A stretch of 12,682 bases of DNA from Magnetococcales bacterium (GTDB lineage: Bacteria; Pseudomonadota; Magnetococcia; Magnetococcales; JADFYX01): contig JADFYX010000040.1 in assembly GCA_015232795.1 (NCBI GenBank), forward strand, positions 1 through 12,682, in the 5' to 3' direction. The first letter of the stretch is position 1. Every line of letters starts with the position of its first letter. A program made the translations under genes and the position numbers. The notes beneath the pieces are model-generated. The model was not told the origin of the DNA and searched no databases. It was given only the letters and a program-made list of their open reading frames with translations. This document shows, in pieces, positions 1-7,532 of this stretch.

Positions 1-1
1 T

Positions 2-2644
2 GATATAAGTGGTCAAGGTGAGAGTGATCTGCGCTTTGCAGAAGAGTCTTTAGAGGTTCCTTCTATCACTCCCATTAATGGTGACCCATGGAAAATCCTG
101 GTTGTTGATGATGATAGGGATATCCATAGTCTAACCAATATGGTTCTGCGTGAATTGGTGGTTGATGGATGTGGTGTAACTATACTAAGTGGATATTCTG
201 GCAAAGATGCCTGCCGGATTATGGAAGAAGATCCCGGCATTGCTGTGTTGTTGCTCGATGTGGTTATGGAGAGTGATAATGCTGGTTTGGAAGCGGTACG
301 GACTATTCGTGATGAGTTGAGAAATAGTTTTGTGCGTATAATTTTGCGTACTGGTCATGCGGGTCAGGCACCGGAATTAGACATTATTTCCATGTACGAC
401 ATAAACGACTACCGTGAGAAGACAGATCTCTCCAGCCAACAGTTGATAACTGCAGTAACAACTGCCTTAAGGGCATTTCGTGATTTGCGCACCATAGAAA
501 GCCTTGCTAGTCGACTTAAAGGTGAGCGAGAAACCCTGAAAATAGCCCAGAAAATAGCCCATATAGGTAACTGGGAATGGGACACAGTAACTGATCAAAT
601 AACTATTTCTGATGAGTTATCCAATATTTTTGGCATTAGAATAGGTGACTTTGGTGGACGTATCGGCGATTTTTTAAAACGGGTACATCCAGATGATCGG
701 CAAGATCTGGAGAAACTTACCAGAGATGCGCTGAAAAATCGCCAATCTTTTTCCACAGAATATCGTGTTTTGCGTCCTGATGGCACCAAACGCGTTGTGA
801 GAGCTTTAGGAGAACCGTTTTTTGATGGTAATGTGACAGGCAAACTCAGAATGATAGGCACTGTCCATGATATATCACGACAACGAGATGCTGAGGACCA
901 CCTGAAAATTGCAACATCTGTTTTTGGTGGTGTAATGAAAGAGGTAGAGACCCAGCTTACCCTTACTACCAAGGTGTTTGAGAGTGCTATGGAAGGGGTG
1001 ATAATTACCGATGCCAAGGGGGTTATCCAAACTGTAAACAAAGCATTTACTACTATAACTGGTTATACCGACAAAGAGGCTGTTGGCAACTCCATAGATT
1101 TTCTCTGCTCTTCTGATCAAAGCGATGAATCATCCAAAGAAAAAATAGTGGCATTAAGAGATGGAACAGCCTGGAAGGGTGAAACTTGGAATAGGCGAAA
1201 AACTGGGGAAGCTTATCCCCAATGGGAGGCAATCACTGCAATTTGCGATCGTGCAGGAGTGGTCACAAATTATGTTTCGGTTTTTCATGATTTGTCAGAT
1301 ATCAAAGCCCGTGAGAAATTGCTTAAATTCAGAACCTACCATGATACCCTTACCGGACTACCCAACCGCGATCTTTTCCTCGACCGTTTAAACCAATCTA
1401 TTAGCATTGCATCACGTACCAACGGCAAGGTGTTGGTGCTATTTCTTGGTCTGGACCATTTTAAAAATATCAACAACAGTTTAGGTCATGGCAGTGGTGA
1501 TTTGCTTTTGCAAAATGTTGCCAGCAGATTTCAAGATTTTATTCGCGAGGGGGATACAATTTGTCGTTTAGGAGGTGACTCTTTCGGTTTTGTTATTCGT
1601 GGTATTAATCTGGTCAAAGATGCTCTGTTTGTTATCCAAAAACTTCTTAATGTGATATCTCAACCGTTTATAATCAATGAACACGAGCTATTTGTTACAG
1701 CTAGTTCTGGCATCACCATGTATCCAGACGATGCCCATGATGCCAACTCGTTAATTAAATATGCTGATATGGCACTGAACCGAGCTAAAGCAGCGGGGCG
1801 GGATAGATATCAATTTTATACTGAGGCCATGAGGCAGCAGGCGGATAGGCGTTTGCATCTTGAGAAAAATCTACGTTTAGCACTTGATAAGGGTGAATTT
1901 GTCCTTTATTACCAGCCAAAATTAAGTCTATTAGATAAGCAAACAATAGGTATGGAGGCACTGGTACGATGGCAGCATCCTGAAACCGGGTTGATTCCAC
2001 CTAACGATTTTATCCCAATTGCTGAAGAGACTGGTCTTATTATTCCTTTAGGAGAGTGGATTTTAAAAACAGCATGTCAGCAGACAAAAGATTGGTTAGA
2101 ACAAGGATATACCCCGTTAAAAGTAGCGGTTAACCTGTCGGCTCGGCAGTTTCGTCAAGAGGGTTTGGTTGATCTGGTACAGAGTGTATTAAACGAAGTT
2201 GGTCTACCGCCAGAGATGTTGGAGTTGGAAATCACTGAAAGCATGGTGATGGATGATGTGGATGAGGCTATTAATGTTCTGCAACAGTTACGTTCTTTGG
2301 GAGTTTCCATTGCCGTTGATGATTTTGGCACCGGGTATTCATCCTTAAGTTATCTACGGCGGTTTCCAATCCATATTTTAAAAATAGATCAATCTTTTGT
2401 CCGTGATTTAACCTCTGATTCCAAAGACGCAGCTATTATTGAGTCCATTGTCTCCCTTGCTAAAGGTCTTGATTTACTGGTTGTTGCTGAAGGTGTTGAA
2501 AGTAGAGAGCAACAGGTTTTTCTAGATTCTGTAGGGTGTGATGAAATCCAAGGCTATTTTTACAGCAAACCTCTTCCAACCCAAGAATTTACCAAATTCC
2601 TGGCTGCACAAAAAAATCCTAAAACATCCTGGTTAAAATCATAA
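2..2644 (+). CDS. Receiver-PAS-PAS-GGDEF(degenerate)-EAL cyclic-di-GMP phosphodiesterase, 5' partial
   Basis: Likely hydrolyses the second messenger c-di-GMP under phosphorelay and PAS control. The frame is open from base 2, so the N-terminus is off-window; an ATG at 140 would cut into the receiver, which already begins near base 89 (KILVVDDDRDIH). Domains in order: receiver (about 89-490, phospho-acceptor Asp at 257-259 in LLLDVVME, then ILRTG and YDINDY motifs); PAS with PAC (about 540-890); second PAS (about 975-1315); GGDEF (about 1340-1830); EAL (about 1850-2620). The EAL signatures are intact: MEALVRW at 1952, ELEITES, DDFGTGYSSL from 2318, VVAEGVE and IQGYFYSKP. The GGDEF loop reads GGDSF (1571-1585), and the usual DLDxFKxIND reads GLDHFKNINN, so cyclase activity is probably lost and the domain may act as a regulatory GTP sensor. 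There is no transmembrane segment in the visible part. The receiver resembles those joined to DUF3369 modules. Family call secure; activity inferred. Confidence 0.93.
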   Translation, partial: DISGQGESDLRFAEESLEVPSITPINGDPWKILVVDDDRDIHSLTNMVLRELVVDGCGVTILSGYSGKDACRIMEEDPGIAVLLLDVVMESDNAGLEAVRTIRDELRNSFVRIILRTGHAGQAPELDIISMYDINDYREKTDLSSQQLITAVTTALRAFRDLRTIESLASRLKGERETLKIAQKIAHIGNWEWDTVTDQITISDELSNIFGIRIGDFGGRIGDFLKRVHPDDRQDLEKLTRDALKNRQSFSTEYRVLRPDGTKRVVRALGEPFFDGNVTGKLRMIGTVHDISRQRDAEDHLKIATSVFGGVMKEVETQLTLTTKVFESAMEGVIITDAKGVIQTVNKAFTTITGYTDKEAVGNSIDFLCSSDQSDESSKEKIVALRDGTAWKGETWNRRKTGEAYPQWEAITAICDRAGVVTNYVSVFHDLSDIKAREKLLKFRTYHDTLTGLPNRDLFLDRLNQSISIASRTNGKVLVLFLGLDHFKNINNSLGHGSGDLLLQNVASRFQDFIREGDTICRLGGDSFGFVIRGINLVKDALFVIQKLLNVISQPFIINEHELFVTASSGITMYPDDAHDANSLIKYADMALNRAKAAGRDRYQFYTEAMRQQADRRLHLEKNLRLALDKGEFVLYYQPKLSLLDKQTIGMEALVRWQHPETGLIPPNDFIPIAEETGLIIPLGEWILKTACQQTKDWLEQGYTPLKVAVNLSARQFRQEGLVDLVQSVLNEVGLPPEMLELEITESMVMDDVDEAINVLQQLRSLGVSIAVDDFGTGYSSLSYLRRFPIHILKIDQSFVRDLTSDSKDAAIIESIVSLAKGLDLLVVAEGVESREQQVFLDSVGCDEIQGYFYSKPLPTQEFTKFLAAQKNPKTSWLKS

Positions 2645-2742
2645 CTGGAAAAAAAACCTAAGATTCGTTATTTTAGTGTAGAGCTGAATGTTCAGGATAG
2701 ATAAATTGTGGGTTTCAACCTCATGTTTAGGGTTTATACTAA

Positions 2743-3642
2743 ATGAGAATTCATACTGCTGTACTTCCAGTAGCGGGTTTGGGGACCCGTTTTTTACCAG
2801 TTACAAAATCTATCCCGAAAGAGATGTTGCCGGTTGTTGACCGCCCTTTAATTCAGTATGTGGTTGAAGAGGCGTTTTCGGCAGGTATTGAGCAGGTGGT
2901 TTTGGTATCTAGTACTGGGAAAGCTGTTTTGGAGGACCATTTTGATTCTTCTGTAGAGTTGGAGATGGCGTTAGAGGCAAAGGGCAAGGATGAGTTGTTG
3001 CAACTTGTAAGGGATCTTGCTCCACCAGCAGGGAGATCTATTAGTTCAGTTCGTCAGAGTGCTCCTTTGGGTTTGGGGCATGCGGTACTGTGCGCTTGGC
3101 CTATTGTTGGAAACAAACCTTTTGCGGTATTGTTGCCGGATGATTTTATCTGGACAGACGATAATACCCCGTCTGTTTTAACTCAAATGGTTGAACAGTT
3201 TAATAAACTAGAAGCATCGGTAGTGGCAGTTATGGATGTCTCTCCATCCCAGACCAACCTTTATGGGGTGATTGATCCTTATAATCCAAAAGTAGACGAT
3301 AGTGAGGATATAATTAGGGCAAAAGGATTTGTGGAAAAACCATCTCCTGATGTTGCCCCTTCCAACTTAGCAGTAATTGGTCGTTATATATTAACCCCTG
3401 AAATTTTTCCTCTGTTAGCTAATGGCAAAAAAGGTGCGGGGGGAGAGATTCAATTAACCGATGCCATATCTGCTTTACTTGGTCAGCAGTCGGTATTTGG
3501 TTATCGGTTTTCTGGAACCCGCTATGATTGTGGGGATAAAATAGGCTTTCAAATGGCAAATATTGCTCTATCTTTGCAGCGGTCGGAAATGCGCAGTGAG
3601 CTTCTGCCTTTTTTACGGGAACAGTTGGCGCGTTGGAACTAA
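2743..3642 (+). CDS. galU: UTP--glucose-1-phosphate uridylyltransferase (UDP-glucose pyrophosphorylase)
   Basis: Makes UDP-glucose from UTP and glucose-1-phosphate in the cytoplasm. The 299 residues match the usual family length. Visible signatures are the nucleotide-binding N-terminus AGLGTRFLPVTKSIPKEMLP (residues 11-30), LLPDDF, GFVEKPSP with the active-site lysine, IGRYILTPEIF, GGEIQLTDAI and the sugar-binding TRYDCGDKIGF near the C-terminus. The ATG is chosen because the conserved AVLPVAGLGTRF begins five residues in. The ribosome site is weak (AGGG at 2729-2732, ten bases upstream). It lies 98 bases after the c-di-GMP protein and is closed by a terminator before ugd. Its product is the substrate of Ugd next door. 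Sequence-similar alternatives such as RfbA are excluded by the GalU-type motifs. Confidence 0.96.
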   Translation: MRIHTAVLPVAGLGTRFLPVTKSIPKEMLPVVDRPLIQYVVEEAFSAGIEQVVLVSSTGKAVLEDHFDSSVELEMALEAKGKDELLQLVRDLAPPAGRSISSVRQSAPLGLGHAVLCAWPIVGNKPFAVLLPDDFIWTDDNTPSVLTQMVEQFNKLEASVVAVMDVSPSQTNLYGVIDPYNPKVDDSEDIIRAKGFVEKPSPDVAPSNLAVIGRYILTPEIFPLLANGKKGAGGEIQLTDAISALLGQQSVFGYRFSGTRYDCGDKIGFQMANIALSLQRSEMRSELLPFLREQLARWN

Positions 3643-3657
3643 AAAATATCTTTAAAT

Positions 3658-3689
3658 AGGCAGTTGCTGGTGTTGGTAACTGTTTTTTT
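3658..3689 (+). terminator. Rho-independent terminator after galU
   Basis: An 8-bp stem that includes G-U pairs (3661-3668 with 3675-3682; outer part CAGTT/AACTG) and a 6-base loop is followed directly by seven T (3683-3689). It starts 16 bases after the galU stop. It should end or attenuate transcription before ugd, splitting the sugar-nucleotide genes into galU and ugd-mutase units. The stem is modest, so partial read-through is likely. Confidence 0.7.
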
Positions 3690-3701
3690 AAGGGTGATAA
3701 T
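3673..3701 (+). promoter_or_regulatory. Candidate sigma-70 promoter for ugd
   Basis: TTGGTA (3673-3678, 4 of 6 to the -35 consensus) and GATAAT (3696-3701, 5 of 6 to the -10) are separated by 17 bases. The predicted start, near 3708, leaves a leader of about 23 bases before the ugd ATG at 3731. The -35 element lies in the 3' arm of the galU terminator. This is a match by eye only; AT-rich DNA gives many such matches. Confidence 0.4.
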
Positions 3702-3730
3702 AAATCATTAATGAGTGAGTGGAACTTTTA

Positions 3731-5047
3731 ATGCGGATTTCAATAATTGGTACTGGTTATGTTGGTTTGGTTTCAGGAACATGTTTTTCTGAATTTGGTG
3801 TCCATGTCACCTGTGTAGATAATGATGCTGAAAAGATAGCCAATTTGAAAAAGGGAATAATTCCCATATTTGAGCCAGGGTTGGATCTTCTGGTAACTAG
3901 AAACCATGCTGCTGGGCGGTTGGAGTTTTCTACAGATACCATTGGGGAGGTTGGTAAAAGCGATGTAGTTTTTATTGCAGTTGGTACTCCTGAAAGACGT
4001 GGCGATGGAGCAGCGGATTTGCAGTTTGTGTATAAAGTTGCCAGGGAGGTAGCAAAAGGTTTAAAGGGGTTTACTGTAATTGTTACCAAGTCAACGGTTC
4101 CGGTTGGTACCGGGGCAGAGGTTGAGAGAATCATCCGTGAGGAGAACCCCGATGCGGATTTTGCCATGGCTTCCAACCCGGAATTTTTACGTGAGGGGGC
4201 AGCCATTGAAGATTTTATGCGCCCGGACCGGGTGGTGATTGGGATTGAAGATAACAGGGCAGCGGAAATTTTAAAAAATCTTTACCGTCCGCTTTATCTT
4301 ATTGAGACTCCGGTATTGATAACCAATATTGCAACTGCTGAGTTAACAAAATATGCAGCAAACGCATTTTTGGCTACAAAGATCACCTTTATAAATCAGA
4401 TTGCCAATTTGTGCGAGTCGGTAGGGGCTGATGTTCATGATTTAGCAAAGGGTATGGGGTTGGATAGAAGAATTGGCAAAAAATTTCTTCATCCTGGTCC
4501 CGGTTATGGGGGGTCTTGTTTTCCTAAAGATACACAAGCACTGGCTAACACAGCAGTTGCCAACAATGAGCCTGTCACTATTGTTGATGCTGTAATAGCA
4601 GCAAATAAAAAGCAAAAAGAGAGAATGACCGGGAAGATTCTCAAGGTTTTGGGTGATGATTTAACAGGCTTGAAAATAGCTGTGCTGGGTTTGACATTTA
4701 AGCCCAACACAGATGACATGCGTGATGCTCCTGCTTTAACTATTCTGCCAGAGTTGATTAAGCGTGGCGCCAAGGTAACGGCTTATGATCCTGAGGGTAT
4801 GGATGCAGCAGCCCGTATGATGACTGGTGTTAGTTATGTAACAGGGCCGTTTGACGCTTGCAGTGGTGTTGATGCAGTAGTTATTTTGACTGAATGGAAC
4901 CAGTTTAGGAGTTTGGATTTAGTGCGGTTAAAATCGGTAATGAAAGCACGAGATGATGGCAGGTATATTTTCTTTGATTTTCGCAATATTTATGATCCTA
5001 TTCCTATGGCGCAGCAGGGTTTTCAATATATCAGCATAGGACGATAG
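3731..5047 (+). CDS. ugd: UDP-glucose 6-dehydrogenase
   Basis: Oxidises UDP-glucose twice with NAD+ to give UDP-glucuronate, a precursor of acidic polysaccharides and of lipid modification sugars. The 438 residues fit the UDP-glucose/GDP-mannose dehydrogenase family. Motifs: Rossmann GTGYVGL (7-13), TKSTVPVGT, SNPEFLREG (148-156), AELTKYAANAF with active-site Lys207, the catalytic-Cys loop GPGYGGSCFPKD (Cys263, Asp267) and the C-terminal LGLTFKPNTDDMRDAP. The start is the ATG at 3731, giving the canonical MRISIIGTGYVGL with GTGGA seven bases upstream; an in-frame GTG at 3719 would add only four residues. Only three bases separate its stop from the phosphohexomutase start. It could act on GDP-mannose instead, but the neighbouring galU favours UDP-glucose. 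Confidence 0.95.
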   Translation: MRISIIGTGYVGLVSGTCFSEFGVHVTCVDNDAEKIANLKKGIIPIFEPGLDLLVTRNHAAGRLEFSTDTIGEVGKSDVVFIAVGTPERRGDGAADLQFVYKVAREVAKGLKGFTVIVTKSTVPVGTGAEVERIIREENPDADFAMASNPEFLREGAAIEDFMRPDRVVIGIEDNRAAEILKNLYRPLYLIETPVLITNIATAELTKYAANAFLATKITFINQIANLCESVGADVHDLAKGMGLDRRIGKKFLHPGPGYGGSCFPKDTQALANTAVANNEPVTIVDAVIAANKKQKERMTGKILKVLGDDLTGLKIAVLGLTFKPNTDDMRDAPALTILPELIKRGAKVTAYDPEGMDAAARMMTGVSYVTGPFDACSGVDAVVILTEWNQFRSLDLVRLKSVMKARDDGRYIFFDFRNIYDPIPMAQQGFQYISIGR

Positions 5048-5050
5048 ATT

Positions 5051-6457
5051 ATGGGCGACTTTAACCAACACATGTTTCGTGAGTATGATATCCGTGGTAT
5101 AGCTGGCAAGGATTTAACCGAGGATTTGTTAGTAGATTTTGGCAGGGTTTTTGCGGCCCATTTACAGGCAAAAACCGGGCAGAAAAATTTATCTGTAGCC
5201 ATTGCCCGTGATGGTCGTGTTTCGTCTCCGGGCTTGGCAAAAAGTTTAGCATCAGGTCTTTGCCAGGGTGGTGTTGAGGTTATAGATATTGGATTGGCAC
5301 CTACTCCAACATTATATTTTGCCACCCACCATTTTAGCACCGATGCTGGCATTATGTTAACTGGCAGCCACAATCCACCGGACTATAACGGCATTAAAAT
5401 GGTACGTGGTAATAGCCCGGTTTATGGAGCGGAAATTCAGGCATTAAAAGATGGTCTGTTAAAAGGTGTTCCTCCTTTGGCAGCAAAGCTTGGTGAGGTA
5501 CGGCAGGAGTCTATAATAGACATCTATCTTGATAGGTTGATCAGTGATTTCAATCCGGGCCGCCCTATGAAGGTTATATTTGATTGTGGCAATGGTGTAA
5601 CGGGGGTTGCAGCACCGGGTTTGAGTGATCGTTTGGCGAATTTTGCTATAGACAGTGAGGTTTTATTTCCAGAGGTAGACGGCACTTTTCCCAACCATCA
5701 TCCAGATCCAACGGTTCCCAAAAACCTTAAATCCTTAAGGCAGAGGATGGGTGAAACCGGAGCGGAGTTGGGTATAGCTTTTGATGGTGATGGTGATCGT
5801 ATTGGGGCGTTGGACGAGCAGGGCAGGGTTGTTTGGGGTGACCGTTTGATGATTCTCTTTGGCAGGCAGATTTTAGCGGTAAATCCTGGTTCCATGGTTA
5901 TTGGAGATGTTAAATGTTCTCAGCTTTTATTTGATGCCATTGCCGAGGCTGGTGGCAAGCCATTAATGTGGAAGACGGGTCATTCGTTGGTAAAAGCCAA
6001 AATGCGAGAGACGGGAGCCCCGTTAGCCGGGGAGATGAGTGGTCATCTCTTTTTTGCCGATCGTTATTATGGTTTTGACGATGCTCTTTATGCTGCGGTA
6101 CGTCTGATAGAGTTGGTAGCATCCCAGCCCACAGTTTTATCCGAGCGACTTTTTGGTCTGCCGACAATATATGCCACTCCAGAATTAAGAATTGATTGTC
6201 CGGACGATAAAAAATTTCAGGTTATGGAGCGGGTATTAGAAGAGCAGCAGAAGCAGGGATCTGATTTTTCTGCTGTTGATGGGGTAAGGGTTAAAGTAGC
6301 TGGTGGTTGGTGGTTGTTGCGGGTTTCCAACACTCAGCCAGCGTTAGTAGCCAGGGTAGAGGCTGATAGCATGGAGGGTTTGAATAAGATTGCTGGTGAT
6401 GTTGCGGATATTTTGGGCAAAGAGGGTATTGCTTTTCCCGATTGGGAAGAGGCATAA
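5051..6457 (+). CDS. algC: Phosphomannomutase/phosphoglucomutase (AlgC/ManB type)
   Basis: Interconverts hexose-6-phosphate and hexose-1-phosphate via a phosphoserine, supplying glucose-1-phosphate for GalU and possibly mannose-1-phosphate for GDP-mannose. The 468 residues are close to AlgC. Motifs: MFREYDIRGIAG at the N-terminus, catalytic TGSHNPPDYNG (Ser106), the metal loop FDGDGDRIG (Asp245, 247, 249), the sugar-binding GEMSGHLFF (327-335), and the phosphate-binding RVSNTQPALVARVE near the C-terminus. AGGA at 5038-5041, inside the end of ugd, serves as ribosome site, and the 3-base gap suggests translational coupling with ugd. The GEMSGH and FREYDIRG motifs fit the dual-specificity PMM/PGM group better than GlmM. 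Which sugar it prefers cannot be read from the sequence. Confidence 0.92.
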   Translation: MGDFNQHMFREYDIRGIAGKDLTEDLLVDFGRVFAAHLQAKTGQKNLSVAIARDGRVSSPGLAKSLASGLCQGGVEVIDIGLAPTPTLYFATHHFSTDAGIMLTGSHNPPDYNGIKMVRGNSPVYGAEIQALKDGLLKGVPPLAAKLGEVRQESIIDIYLDRLISDFNPGRPMKVIFDCGNGVTGVAAPGLSDRLANFAIDSEVLFPEVDGTFPNHHPDPTVPKNLKSLRQRMGETGAELGIAFDGDGDRIGALDEQGRVVWGDRLMILFGRQILAVNPGSMVIGDVKCSQLLFDAIAEAGGKPLMWKTGHSLVKAKMRETGAPLAGEMSGHLFFADRYYGFDDALYAAVRLIELVASQPTVLSERLFGLPTIYATPELRIDCPDDKKFQVMERVLEEQQKQGSDFSAVDGVRVKVAGGWWLLRVSNTQPALVARVEADSMEGLNKIAGDVADILGKEGIAFPDWEEA

Positions 6458-6491
6458 ATAGATATATAAAGTAAGATTTGCCTATATTATC

Positions 6492-6524
6492 ATGGGTCAA
6501 GGGAGATAATCTCCCTTGACCCAT
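6492..6524 (+). terminator. Perfect 15-bp hairpin between the mutase gene and pyrD
   Basis: ATGGGTCAAGGGAGA (6492-6506) pairs perfectly with 6510-6524 across a TAA loop; after a two-base mismatch, five further A-T pairs can form outside (6485-6489 with 6527-6531). It lies 34 bases past the mutase stop and 69 before the preferred pyrD start. No long T-run follows (ATTAATAAA), so it is not a textbook intrinsic terminator. It could stop transcription, protect the upstream 3' end or attenuate pyrD. Its 5' arm can also pair with the pyrD start region. Confidence 0.6.
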
Positions 6525-6581
6525 ATTAATAAAGGCCTGTTTTACAAAGCAACCTTGATTTCCAACCAGCAAAAAACATAT

Positions 6582-6596
6582 GGAGTTGACCCATTG
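6582..6596 (+). promoter_or_regulatory. Ribosome binding site and TTG start deciding the pyrD N-terminus
   Basis: GGAG at 6582-6585 lies eight bases before TTG at 6594-6596. Starting here gives HKPDLQVNFAGIQLSNPV after the initiator Met, the usual N-terminus of class 1 dihydroorotate dehydrogenases. No in-frame ATG exists upstream. The alternative TTG at 6516 lies inside the hairpin stem. Confidence 0.65.
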
Positions 6597-7532
6597 CACA
6601 AGCCAGATTTACAAGTAAACTTTGCCGGAATTCAACTATCAAACCCAGTAGTTCTACTATCTGGATGCGTAGGTTTCGGAGAAGACTTAGCAAGACTTCA
6701 GGGTTTTGATTTTGCAAAAATTGGGGCCATTTGCCTTAAAGGCACCACCTTAAATCCCAGGCTGGGTAACCCACCCCCAAGGATTGCTGAGACAGCTAGC
6801 GGTATGCTAAACGCCATCGGTCTGCAAAATCCCGGTGCAAAACATGTGGTGCAAAAAATCCTCCCCCGTATAAGCCACTGGCCCACCAAATTAATCGCCA
6901 ATATTGCCGGAAATAATATAGAAGAGTACGGCGAGGTTGCTAGAATTTTTAATGATAGCCCGGTAGATGGTATAGAGATTAACATCTCTTGTCCCAACGT
7001 TAAGGAGGGAGGAGCAGCTTTTGGTTCTGATCCTGTGGTTGCAGCAAAGGTTGTTGAAGCCGTGCGTAAGGCTACCAATAAGCCGGTTATCACCAAACTT
7101 TCGCCAAATGTTACCGATATAAAAACCGTAGCCCGTGCAGTTATCGAAGCCGGAACAGACGGTATTTCTGCCATTAACACCCTCATGGGTATAGCGATAG
7201 ATGTTGCAAAAGGTGAGGCGGTACTGGGTAACTTTCAAGGCGGTTTGTCTGGTCCAGCAATTAAACCTGTCGCTCTTTTACAGGTATGGCGAGTATATGA
7301 GGTGGCAAAACCCCATGGCATACCAATTATGGGCCAGGGTGGTATAGAAAACAGTGAAGATGCTTTGGAGTTTATCCTTGCGGGTTCTACAGCGGTGGGT
7401 GTGGGAACGTCACTATTTAAAAATCCTTTTGCTGGGGAAAAAATCGCCCTGGGTATTGAGGAATATCTGGCTAAATCCGGGCATAAATCCATAGCCTCTT
7501 TAACTGGAACTTTAAAAGCCAGGAGCCAGTAA
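6594..7532 (+). CDS. pyrD: Dihydroorotate dehydrogenase, class 1B catalytic subunit
   Basis: Flavoenzyme of de novo pyrimidine synthesis, oxidising dihydroorotate to orotate in the cytosol. With the TTG start it has 312 residues, typical for class 1. Motifs: PDLQVNFAGIQLSNPV at the N-terminus, KGTTLNPRLGNPPPRI, the FMN-contacting LNAIGLQNPG, NIAGNNIEEY, EINISCPNVKEGG with Cys133 as active-site base (Cys marks class 1; class 2 has Ser), KLSPNVTDI, GGLSGPAIKP and the C-terminal GQGGIENSEDALEFILAGSTAVGVGT. Class 1B enzymes normally pair with the Fe-S/FAD subunit PyrK; no pyrK lies next to it. Its TAA abuts the ispH ATG, so the two are probably co-transcribed. There is a hairpin and a possible start-site pairing upstream. 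Confidence 0.93.
   Translation: MHKPDLQVNFAGIQLSNPVVLLSGCVGFGEDLARLQGFDFAKIGAICLKGTTLNPRLGNPPPRIAETASGMLNAIGLQNPGAKHVVQKILPRISHWPTKLIANIAGNNIEEYGEVARIFNDSPVDGIEINISCPNVKEGGAAFGSDPVVAAKVVEAVRKATNKPVITKLSPNVTDIKTVARAVIEAGTDGISAINTLMGIAIDVAKGEAVLGNFQGGLSGPAIKPVALLQVWRVYEVAKPHGIPIMGQGGIENSEDALEFILAGSTAVGVGTSLFKNPFAGEKIALGIEEYLAKSGHKSIASLTGTLKARSQ

Noticed and set aside
140..142. ATG at 140 as the start of the c-di-GMP protein
   Set aside because: The frame is open to base 2 and the receiver's acidic motif VVDDD lies upstream of this ATG; the gene continues off the left edge.
2735..2740. TATACT as a -10 box for galU
   Set aside because: The transcription start would fall near 2747, downstream of the conserved galU ATG at 2743, so it cannot serve this gene.
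3757..4206. 149-codon open frame on the - strand opposite ugd; similar long antisense frames at 595-1041, 6698-7186 and 7235-7735
   Set aside because: Each lies wholly or largely inside a secure gene on the + strand, has no recognisable domain, and looks like a by-product of codon usage.
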